Position numbers and translations under genes: made by a program. The notes under the pieces are model-generated. The model saw nothing but the letters and a program-made list of their open reading frames with translations. It had not been told where the DNA came from and did not search any database. From contig JADGQN010000295.1 in the NCBI GenBank assembly GCA_017881765.1, forward strand, positions 1-6,199: a DNA stretch of 6,199 nucleotides, given 5' to 3'. Positions 1-4,919 of this stretch are shown in pieces; within the stretch, counting starts at the first letter, position 1, and each line of letters starts with the position of its first letter. The DNA is from Syntrophobacterales bacterium (lineage in GTDB: Bacteria > Desulfobacterota > Syntrophorhabdia > Syntrophorhabdales > WCHB1-27).

Positions 1-42
1 ACTTTGTTTCAACGCGTCTTTAGCCTGTTCTTTTTTGGTCAC
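1..42 (-). CDS. Possible 5' fragment of a minus-strand gene leaving the left edge
   Basis: One minus-strand frame is open from about position 126 to the left edge. Within it, a GTG at 42 would begin a lysine- and glutamine-rich, helix-like peptide (MTKKEQAKDALKQS) that continues beyond the window. The composition resembles the start of a soluble charged protein. The residues before that GTG (rich in K, R, W and G) look non-coding. There is no good Shine-Dalgarno site, only GGGAAC a few bases upstream. With 14 codons visible, the family cannot be named and the reading may be chance. Confidence 0.25.
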   Translation of the reverse strand, partial: MTKKEQAKDALKQS

Positions 43-178
43 GTTGTTCCCGACACCACGCCACCCCCAGCGTTTCTTCTTTGTCGAACAAAAGGCGGCT
101 GTCTGAGATATCCAATCAATTTCAACGTGTTATGATACTGCACGAAATTACTGCAAGAAAAATGCCGCGCTTTTAAAA

Positions 179-342
179 TTCCAAAATCGAAATCCTAAAC
201 AAATCTCCAATATTCAAATTCACAAACTTCAAGGACCGTGCTGTACGATACACAGCACTATTTTGGAACATCCGACATTTGGTAATTTGACATTCTTTCC
301 TTGCAGGATGCTTCGCTATCGCTATGGGATTTGGGATTTCGA
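179..342. repeat. Diverged dispersed-repeat-like AT-rich block with inverted repeats
   Basis: A 9-bp arm TCGAAATCC at 187-195 has its reverse complement GGATTTCGA at 334-342. A second arm, TTCCAAAAT at 179-187, is mirrored by ATTTTGGAA at 260-268. Wording of this kind (runs of CGAAATCC and AAATTC, mirrored later by GGATTTCG) resembles AT-rich intergenic repeats that I recall from deltaproteobacterial and related genomes. That resemblance is recollection and not demonstrated here. No transposase or terminal duplication accompanies it. Confidence 0.3.
238..258. repeat. Hairpin, 7-bp stem and 7-nt loop
   Basis: GTGCTGT (238-244) pairs exactly with ACAGCAC (252-258) around the loop ACGATAC. There is no T-tract on either side, so it is not a standard terminator. 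A related but imperfect string, CGTACACAGTACTA, occurs at 390-403, which raises the weak possibility of a pair of related protein-binding sites. It may equally be chance. Confidence 0.3.
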
Positions 343-408
343 GTATATGCTTCTTTTGGGACACTTTCTTGCTTGCATTGTGGTAGAATCGTACACAGTA
401 CTACGTAT

Positions 409-418
409 AGGTGCACCT
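409..418. promoter_or_regulatory. Perfect 10-bp palindrome upstream of the TAXI gene, possible operator
   Basis: AGGTGCACCT is fully self-complementary and ends 46 bp before the chosen TAXI start. A second palindrome, TACGTA (402-407), lies immediately to its left. Symmetry and position fit a dimeric repressor site. No regulator gene is visible in the window, and no promoter could be fixed around it. Confidence 0.25.
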
Positions 419-451
419 TGTTTATCGGAGTCCGGTAGTGCGCGGGAAAGC

Positions 452-459
452 AGGTGATC
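452..459 (+). promoter_or_regulatory. Ribosome binding site that decides the TAXI start
   Basis: AGGTGATC matches the 3' part of the extended anti-16S complement (AAGGAGGTGATC) over eight bases and ends 5 bases before the ATG at 465. The in-frame ATG at 411 has no such site. This favours 465 over the longer reading. Confidence 0.6.
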
Positions 460-464
460 AATCC

Positions 465-1832
465 ATGAGACAAGGTCGAAGGCTCGGTCTTGCTCAGGTT
501 GAGACACTCTTCATGGAGACCTTCGGGCTCGGTCGGGCAGTAACGCTCACCGCGGTTATTCTCATCCTCCTGATTGTACTCTTTGGCGTTTTCTGGTTCT
601 TTCATTCGGCTCCGCCCGATACCATTACCATCACCACCGGGCCCGAGGGCAGCGTCTTCCAGAAGATGGCCCAGAGATACGCCACCATTCTGGCACGCGA
701 CCGGGTGAAATTGAAGATCCTTCCGTCCCAGGGCTCGATGGAAAATCTCAAGAGGCTCCTGGACCCCTCGTTCCACGTTGACGTCGGCTTCGTTCAGGGC
801 GGCGTAGCCGGCGGGCTCAATGTCGATAAACTGGTCTCACTGGGGAGCATTACCTATGAACCGCTCGTGATTTTCTATTCCAGCGCCAAGCCGGCAGAAC
901 TGCTCTCCGAGTTTTCCGGCAAGAGGCTTGCCATCGGCCCCGAGGGTAGCGGAACACGAACACTGGCATTGGCCCTGCTCAAAGCCAATGGCATGGAGCC
1001 CGGCGGCGCAACCACACTTGTGGATCTGGACGCGGATGACGCAGCAGAGGCCCTGGTCGAAGGTAAGGTTGATGCCGCATTCATGATGGGAGATTCCGCC
1101 TCGGGCCAGGTCATGCTTAAGCTTCTGCGCACGCCGGGAATCCACATGTACAGTTTCATCCAGGCCGACGGCTACACACGAAGAATCACCAATGTGAACA
1201 AGATCGTCTATTTGAACAAGCTGGAACTACCGCAGGGATCGATCGATTTCGGCAAGAACATTCCTACACACGATGTCTGGCTGATCGGCCCCACGGTTGA
1301 ACTGATTGCACGGTCCAATCTCCATCCCGCGCTTTCCGACCTTTTACTGGAGGCGGCGACTGAACTGCACGGAAGGGCCAGCCTGCTGCAGCGCCAGGGC
1401 GAGTTTCCCGCCCCGCTGGAGCACGAGTTTCGCATAAGCGCGGATGCGACCCGATTCTATAAATCGGGCAAGGGCTTCCTGTACCGTTCTCTTCCCTTCT
1501 GGATGGCAAGCCTGACGAACCGTATCCTCGTAGCATTTGTGCCGATGCTAGTGCTCTTGATCCCGGTGCTGCGCATCATCCCCGTGGTCTACCAGTGGCG
1601 CATCAGGCTACGCATCTACCGGTGGTATCGCCTGCTTCTGGTACTCGAACAGGAACTGGTCGCGCGCTCCGGGTCAGAGAAGCGGGAAGCATTGCTCTTG
1701 CGGCTCGATCAGATCGACGAGGACGTCAATAAAATGAAAGTGCCGGCCTCCTTTGGCGACCAGTTCTATGTGCTCCGTCAGCACATCGGTTTCGTCCGCA
1801 GCCGACTGGTGGACAGCACGCACACGCACTGA
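465..1832 (+). CDS. TAXI-family (TRAP transporter solute receptor type) membrane-anchored periplasmic binding protein
   Basis: The protein has 455 residues. An N-terminal membrane segment (about 25-46, rich in I/L/V/F) is followed by a periplasmic domain (about 52-335) typical of TAXI-type TRAP receptors. That domain opens with TITITTGPEGSVFQKMAQRYA and has the VDVGFVQGG and AIGPEGSGTRTLALALL stretches (substrate-cleft regions) and VDAAFMMG. A second membrane segment lies at about 353-377, then a basic IRLRIYRWYR stretch and a charged helical cytosolic tail to 455. Classical TAXI receptors are about 320 residues with only a signal peptide, so this is the longer, doubly anchored form. By family it should bind a small organic ligand, perhaps a carboxylate or amino acid. 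No fused 4TM/12TM TRAP permease gene is adjacent, so it may serve a distant permease or act as a sensor. The ATG at 465 is chosen for its ribosome site; ATG 513 is an alternative. Confidence 0.85.
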   Translation: MRQGRRLGLAQVETLFMETFGLGRAVTLTAVILILLIVLFGVFWFFHSAPPDTITITTGPEGSVFQKMAQRYATILARDRVKLKILPSQGSMENLKRLLDPSFHVDVGFVQGGVAGGLNVDKLVSLGSITYEPLVIFYSSAKPAELLSEFSGKRLAIGPEGSGTRTLALALLKANGMEPGGATTLVDLDADDAAEALVEGKVDAAFMMGDSASGQVMLKLLRTPGIHMYSFIQADGYTRRITNVNKIVYLNKLELPQGSIDFGKNIPTHDVWLIGPTVELIARSNLHPALSDLLLEAATELHGRASLLQRQGEFPAPLEHEFRISADATRFYKSGKGFLYRSLPFWMASLTNRILVAFVPMLVLLIPVLRIIPVVYQWRIRLRIYRWYRLLLVLEQELVARSGSEKREALLLRLDQIDEDVNKMKVPASFGDQFYVLRQHIGFVRSRLVDSTHTH

Positions 1833-1863
1833 TGCCAGGTTGCATTCATTCATAGACCCGAGC
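1833..1863. other. Convergent 31-bp gap without a clear terminator
   Basis: The TAXI gene and the minus-strand PAC2 gene end tail to tail here. The only symmetry is a weak 5-bp CATAG/CTATG pair (1851-1855 and 1864-1868) that has no T-tract on either strand and overlaps the PAC2 stop codon. Transcripts from the two sides may overlap, or termination may be Rho-dependent. Confidence 0.4.
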
Positions 1864-2748
1864 CTATGCCTTGCCTAAATCTTTTCCCATCGTCTTCCAA
1901 AGGAGTTCTTCCATCTCGGAAGTAAGCTTGGGCATGGACTCCCCTTCTCTTGACTTGATCCTCTCTTCATACAAGGCCTCAAGTTGAGGAAGCAGACCCT
2001 TCAGGGCCGGGGTTGCATCCACTCTCTGGCTGATGAGACTGCGCTGCTCCAGGGCTCTCTCAAAGTCGTCTTTGTCAATGGGGATGTTGTAGAGAAGATT
2101 CAAGATCTCCATAAGGCTGACCTTGCCCAGGTAATCCTCCTCCAATACGGCATATTGGGGTAAAGAGACGATAAACGAGATTGTTTCAATGCCCAAATCG
2201 GGTGCCTTTTGCGAAATCAGGAAGGTGATAGTCGTCGGACCCTCGTAAGTACTCTGCAGGGCTCCCGATTTCCTCAAATCCTGCAGAGCCTCTGCCCCTG
2301 TTGCCCCACCATTGACTATTAAAGGCCTGGTGTGAGGAACCACGTCATACATGCTCCCCAAAAGGATATATTTCTTCGCCCCTAGTCTCTTGAGAAGCTT
2401 TAAGACGGAGTCCACATAGACTTCAGAAAGAGCATGAGGCTCAAGAAGGTGAAGAAAGAGAAGGTCATTTCCTCCTTCTCTTCTCGCATAGCGTAGGGTC
2501 ATATTGGGAACGGATACCTTACGAACACCCTCCTCATAATGGAGAGTCGGGCGGTACCGGGTAAAATCGAAGAAGTGACCGGGCTTGGCCAGCCGGGCCA
2601 ACTCCTTGGCCTCGAATTGAGCCTCCAATTCATTCAGAACCAGAGTTCCAACGTTATTCACATCTATCCAGGGACGAAGAATAGCAAAAGCATAAGGCTC
2701 GTTCAATTCCGGAACAGGTTCACTCAATTCAAATGCGCCGATTCTCAC
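1864..2748 (-). CDS. PAC2 family protein (proteasome assembly chaperone 2-like fold)
   Basis: The protein has 294 residues, is soluble, and has no signal peptide. It matches the bacterial/archaeal PAC2 family (formerly DUF75): an N-terminal PWIDVNNVGTLVLNELE (about 26-42), FDFTRYRPTL (60-69), FLHLLEPH (98-105), and the family's hallmark around GSMYDVVPHTRP (131-142) followed by a glycine-rich NGGATG turn. The C-terminal ~80 residues are charged and helical. In eukaryotes PAC2 helps assemble the 20S proteasome; the role of the bacterial homologues is unknown, and no proteasome gene lies nearby. It starts at GTG 2748, preceded by a perfect AGGAGG 9 bases upstream. Its base composition is visibly lower in GC than the flanking genes (27 G+C in the 60 bases 2341-2400), which could mean transfer from another lineage. 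It is a single-gene unit. Confidence 0.85.
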   Translation of the reverse strand: MRIGAFELSEPVPELNEPYAFAILRPWIDVNNVGTLVLNELEAQFEAKELARLAKPGHFFDFTRYRPTLHYEEGVRKVSVPNMTLRYARREGGNDLLFLHLLEPHALSEVYVDSVLKLLKRLGAKKYILLGSMYDVVPHTRPLIVNGGATGAEALQDLRKSGALQSTYEGPTTITFLISQKAPDLGIETISFIVSLPQYAVLEEDYLGKVSLMEILNLLYNIPIDKDDFERALEQRSLISQRVDATPALKGLLPQLEALYEERIKSREGESMPKLTSEMEELLWKTMGKDLGKA

Positions 2749-2757
2749 AGGATAATT

Positions 2758-2763
2758 CCTCCT
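2758..2763 (-). promoter_or_regulatory. Perfect AGGAGG ribosome binding site for the GTG-started PAC2 gene
   Basis: On the minus strand AGGAGG lies 9 bases before the GTG at 2748. The strong site fixes this non-ATG start. Confidence 0.8.
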
Positions 2764-2805
2764 GAACAGGTTCTTGTACTATTTCTCATTGCTCTTCCCT
2801 AAGAC

Positions 2806-2834
2806 AGTATAGAACAAATTCATTATGATGGGAA
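2806..2834 (-). promoter_or_regulatory. Candidate sigma-70 promoter of the PAC2 gene
   Basis: On the minus strand the -10 candidate is TATACT (2806-2811, five of six consensus bases). The -35 candidate is TTCCCA (2829-2834, four of six), with a 17-base spacer. Transcription would begin near 2799, leaving a leader of about 50 bases. The match is reasonable, but such matches are common in AT-rich DNA. Confidence 0.4.
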
Positions 2835-2840
2835 TAATTT

Positions 2841-2857
2841 GGCGGAAGGGCTCCGCC
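2841..2857. repeat. Small GC-rich hairpin in the divergent region
   Basis: GGCGGA (2841-2846) pairs with TCCGCC (2852-2857) around AGGGC. It is followed by GC-rich sequence on the plus strand, so it is not an intrinsic terminator in that direction. It sits just upstream of the candidate PAC2 promoter. Function unknown. Confidence 0.3.
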
Positions 2858-3015
2858 CCGCGCCGATTTTCTCACAGGTTCCATCCGGCTAAAACGGTTC
2901 GCATCGCTGTGATCTATGAAGGACACCGGCCTTGTGGTAGACTACACTAGGTTCCGGCATGATCTATTCTAAGCATTTATCCCTCATATTCTTCCGGGCG
3001 GGGTGGTCCAAAATA
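2858..3015. other. Remainder of the divergent intergenic region
   Basis: This DNA separates the PAC2 gene and the plus-strand operon. It should carry the operon promoter, but no hexamer pair with acceptable spacing was found. TATTCT (2965-2970) and TATTAT (3024-3029, within the neighbouring hairpin region) are -10-like but have no -35 partner at 16-18 bases. I see no RNA gene here. Confidence 0.4.
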
Positions 3016-3043
3016 GCGCTGCCTATTATAGCGCACCGCAGCG
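3016..3043 (+). repeat. Two mutually exclusive hairpins in the leader of the helical-toroid gene
   Basis: GCGCT (3016-3020) can pair with AGCGC (3030-3034). The overlapping CGCTGC (3017-3022) can instead pair with GCAGCG (3038-3043). The two structures share their left arm, so only one can form at a time, and the second ends 7 bases before the ATG at 3051. If transcribed, the right arm would lie where the ribosome binds. The stems are short and may be chance. Confidence 0.25.
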
Positions 3044-3050
3044 AGTCCTG

Positions 3051-4223
3051 ATGAGACGAGCAGCAACGATATTGCCCGTCGAGAAAATAATGATGGAGTT
3101 TGCGCGTCTGACGGGACTGTCACCGGAAAGTAGCTCGCCCCGGCGCTACCTGTGGACCGACGCTTTCGCAGTCTGCAATCTCTTAGGGCTTTATGAGGAG
3201 ACCCGGGAAGAGAAATTCAAGGATCTGGCGCTGCAACTCGTGGACCAGGTGCACAGCGTTCTGGGACGGCACCGGCGCGACGACTCCCGAACCGGCTGGA
3301 TCAGCGGGCTCGATGAGCACGAGGGCAGGCTGCACCCCACCCGAGGGGGATTGAGAATAGGCAAGAAACTGAAGGAGCGGAGGCTGAGCGAGCCGCTGGA
3401 CGAGCGTCTGGAATGGGATCGGGACGGTCAGTATTATCATTATCTGACCAAATGGATGCACGCCCTCAATCGCGTCACAAGAGTCACCGAGGATTTTACG
3501 TACAACCGATGGGCGCTGGAGCTTGCGAGATCGGCCCATGCCGGGTTTGTCTCCGCAGTCTCTCGTGGCGGGAGTAAGCGCATGCACTGGAAGATGAGCA
3601 TAGATCTTTCTTACCCCCTCGTGCCGTCGATGGGTCTCCATGACCCCCTTGACGGGCTGATCACCTATACGCAGCTTCAGGCGACAGCCACGAAAGATCC
3701 TGAGCCGGCAGCAAAGGACCTGAGTGGCGAGATCGCTGACATGGCGCGTATGTGCCAGGGAAAGAACTGGGTCACCGATGACCCCCTTGGCATCGGCGGG
3801 CTTCTGTCCGACGCGTTCCGAGTGGCTCAACTGATGGTAAAAGGTTATTTCGCGGACATGGACCTGCTTGCCATTTTACTGGACGCTTCCGGCAGAGGCC
3901 TGGAGGCGTTCGGCAGAGAGGATGCCTTGCGGCTTCCCGCGGATTACCGCCTTGCTTTTCGTGAACTGGGATTGTCGATCGGGTTGGAGGCGGTGGAAAG
4001 GCTGTCGGGATTTATTGAGCGAAACGAGGGGGCGTTCAGTAAAGAACGTGAGCTGAAGGTGCGAACGAAAGCCCTCAAACAATATGAAGCGTTTGCAGAG
4101 GCTATTGACAAGTTCTGGCTTGAGCCCGAACAGCAGAGAGTACGGAGCTGGACAGAGCATCAAGAGATTAACATGGTAATGCTTGCGACCTGTCTGGCTC
4201 CCGATGGATACCTGATGCTTTAG
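3051..4223 (+). CDS. Conserved protein of unknown function, probable alpha/alpha-toroid (six-hairpin glycosidase-like)
   Basis: The protein has 390 residues, with no signal peptide or membrane segment. It is almost all helical and rich in tryptophan, histidine and acidic residues in conserved-looking clusters: YLWTDAFAVCNLLGLY (33-48), RTGWISGL (80-87), HPTRGGLRIGKKL (95-107), LEWDRDGQYYHYLTKWMHAL (120-139), HWKMS (179-183), GLHDPLDG (195-202) and TEHQEINM (368-375). Paired helices with W/H/D/E-lined loops are typical of (alpha/alpha)6-barrel sugar-acting enzymes such as six-hairpin glycosidases, so a carbohydrate-active or carbohydrate-binding role is a reasonable guess. I recognise the pattern only as a conserved hypothetical, and no catalytic pair is proven. 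ATG 3051 is chosen because the protein pattern begins just after it; GTG 3003 adds 16 unconvincing residues and ATG 3090 is also possible. No start has a strong ribosome site. The next gene begins 18 bp after the stop, which suggests an operon. Confidence 0.7.
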   Translation: MRRAATILPVEKIMMEFARLTGLSPESSSPRRYLWTDAFAVCNLLGLYEETREEKFKDLALQLVDQVHSVLGRHRRDDSRTGWISGLDEHEGRLHPTRGGLRIGKKLKERRLSEPLDERLEWDRDGQYYHYLTKWMHALNRVTRVTEDFTYNRWALELARSAHAGFVSAVSRGGSKRMHWKMSIDLSYPLVPSMGLHDPLDGLITYTQLQATATKDPEPAAKDLSGEIADMARMCQGKNWVTDDPLGIGGLLSDAFRVAQLMVKGYFADMDLLAILLDASGRGLEAFGREDALRLPADYRLAFRELGLSIGLEAVERLSGFIERNEGAFSKERELKVRTKALKQYEAFAEAIDKFWLEPEQQRVRSWTEHQEINMVMLATCLAPDGYLML

Positions 4224-4230
4224 TTTGAAG

Positions 4231-4236
4231 AGGAGG
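4231..4236 (+). promoter_or_regulatory. Strong AGGAGG ribosome binding site for the exported DUF4412-like protein
   Basis: AGGAGG lies 5 bases before ATG 4242, inside the 18-bp gap after the previous stop. It contrasts with the weak site of the upstream gene and suggests the second protein is made in greater amounts from the shared message. Confidence 0.75.
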
Positions 4237-4241
4237 TCGTC

Positions 4242-4844
4242 ATGAGAAAAGTTGTTCTGATCTGTGGTCTTTTCATGATCGTTTCATGTCTCGTTACCGG
4301 TGCGTTTGCCATGGAGTTTTCCGCGGATATGGTGTCGACCGCCCATGGGCGGACCACCACCACCAAAGTATTTGCCAAGGATCAGAAGTTCCGCATGGAG
4401 CCGAAGGATGCGCTCACATACTCAATCGTAAGGGGGGACAAGCAGGTCCTCTGGATGATCATGCCTGACCAGAAATCTTACATGGAAATGAAGACCGACC
4501 CTAACAGGCAGCTCAAGGTAGAAGAGAAGGTGAAAGGCGAAGTCAGCAGAAGAGTGATCGGAGCCGAGAAGATCGATGGACACCCGACTCAGAAGTATGA
4601 GGTGACCTACGCCGAGGGCGGTAAAACCGAAAAGATGTATCAGTGGATGGCCACGGACATCAAGTTTCCGATCAAGATGGCAGCCGTTGACGGTAGCTGG
4701 ACCATGGAATACAAGAACGTCAAGATTGGTACTCAACCGGCCGGTCTCTTTGAACTCCCCTCCGACTATAAGAAGGTGGAAACGCCCTCAATGCCGGGAA
4801 TGCCTAAAATGCCAAAGGCACCGGGGAAGGGCGGTTCAGAATAA
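4242..4844 (+). CDS. Exported DUF4412-like (LolA/LolB-type fold) protein
   Basis: The protein has 200 residues. The N-terminal MRKVV, hydrophobic core and AFA (21-23) form a signal peptide with likely cleavage before MEFSADMV. IVSC at 13-16 fits a relaxed lipobox, but the hydrophobic stretch continuing past it argues against a lipoprotein. The mature part follows the DUF4412 pattern: FSADMVSTAHGRTTTTKVFAKDQKFRME (26-53), VLWMIMPDQKSYMEM (69-83), a central IGAEKIDGHPTQKYEVTY (106-123), then KFPIKMAAVDGSWTMEYKNVK (141-161) and LFELPSDYKKV (169-179). These are beta-strand-rich and fit the lipid-carrier-like half-barrel, so binding of a lipid or hydrophobic ligand in the periplasm is possible but unproven. 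The protein is methionine-rich and ends in a Pro/Met/Lys tail (182-196). It is the second gene of the operon with the helical-toroid protein, and the conserved pairing would suggest a shared envelope role. Confidence 0.75.
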   Translation: MRKVVLICGLFMIVSCLVTGAFAMEFSADMVSTAHGRTTTTKVFAKDQKFRMEPKDALTYSIVRGDKQVLWMIMPDQKSYMEMKTDPNRQLKVEEKVKGEVSRRVIGAEKIDGHPTQKYEVTYAEGGKTEKMYQWMATDIKFPIKMAAVDGSWTMEYKNVKIGTQPAGLFELPSDYKKVETPSMPGMPKMPKAPGKGGSE

Positions 4845-4881
4845 GGGGAACATCACGGTTCGCCAGTCCTCATGGGTGTGG

Positions 4882-4906
4882 CGCTGCTGTTCGCAGCGGT
4901 GGTTTT
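4882..4906 (+). terminator. Weak candidate terminator of the 3051-4844 operon
   Basis: CGCTGC (4882-4887) pairs with GCAGCG (4893-4898) around TGTTC. After GTGG (up to 4902) comes only TTTT, then A7. A second, AT-rich symmetry GGTTTT/AAAACC (4901-4906 and 4910-4915) follows directly. The stem is convincing but the T-run is short and displaced, so it would be inefficient. On the opposite strand the same block follows the MFS stop codon at 4920, where a T7 run precedes the stem instead of following it. Confidence 0.35.
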
Positions 4907-4919
4907 AAAAAAACCATGA

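Larger units (their letters stand above)
127..464. other. AT-rich intergenic region, no convincing gene
   Basis: This stretch lies between the left-edge fragment and the TAXI gene. It is clearly more AT-rich than the genes that follow. Open frames crossing it on both strands have no ribosome site and no protein-like composition, and the longest (minus strand, 258-776) is mostly a shadow of the TAXI gene. It does contain an imperfect direct repeat (ACTGCA plus GAAA at 137 and 150), a 7-bp hairpin at 238-258, tandem GGGATTT at 326-339, dispersed inverted repeats, and a palindrome at 409-418. A TTGACA hexamer at 287-292 has no acceptable -10 partner. A TAGAAT hexamer at 384-389 could be a -10 but has no good -35. 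The promoter of the TAXI gene must lie here, but I cannot place it. Confidence 0.6.

Noticed and set aside
287..292. Consensus -35 hexamer TTGACA before the TAXI gene
   Set aside because: No -10-like hexamer lies 15-19 bases downstream on the plus strand, and it is 170 bases from the start.
357..373. Sigma-54-like promoter (TGGGAC then TTGCT)
   Set aside because: The GG-to-GC distance is 11 bases instead of the strict 10, and the first block departs from TGGCAC. Sigma-54 promoters tolerate spacing changes poorly.
386..394. GAATCGTAC shared with the region upstream of the MFS gene (6170-6178)
   Set aside because: A 9-base match is expected many times by chance in a window of this size, and the surrounding symmetry differs at the two places.
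258..776. 172-codon minus-strand open frame overlapping the TAXI start
   Set aside because: Its larger part is antisense to the TAXI coding region and the rest crosses AT-rich intergenic DNA. The protein has no domain-like pattern and no ribosome site.
3183..3830. 215-codon minus-strand open frame inside the helical-toroid gene
   Set aside because: It is fully antisense to a gene with clear conserved-looking motifs, and its own product is Pro/Arg/Val-rich with no recognisable pattern.
4872..4919. Tiny hydrophobic open frame (MGVALLFAAVVLKKP) after the DUF4412-like gene
   Set aside because: It has 15 codons, no Shine-Dalgarno site, and overlaps the hairpin and A-tract that look like a termination region. 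Chance is the simpler reading.
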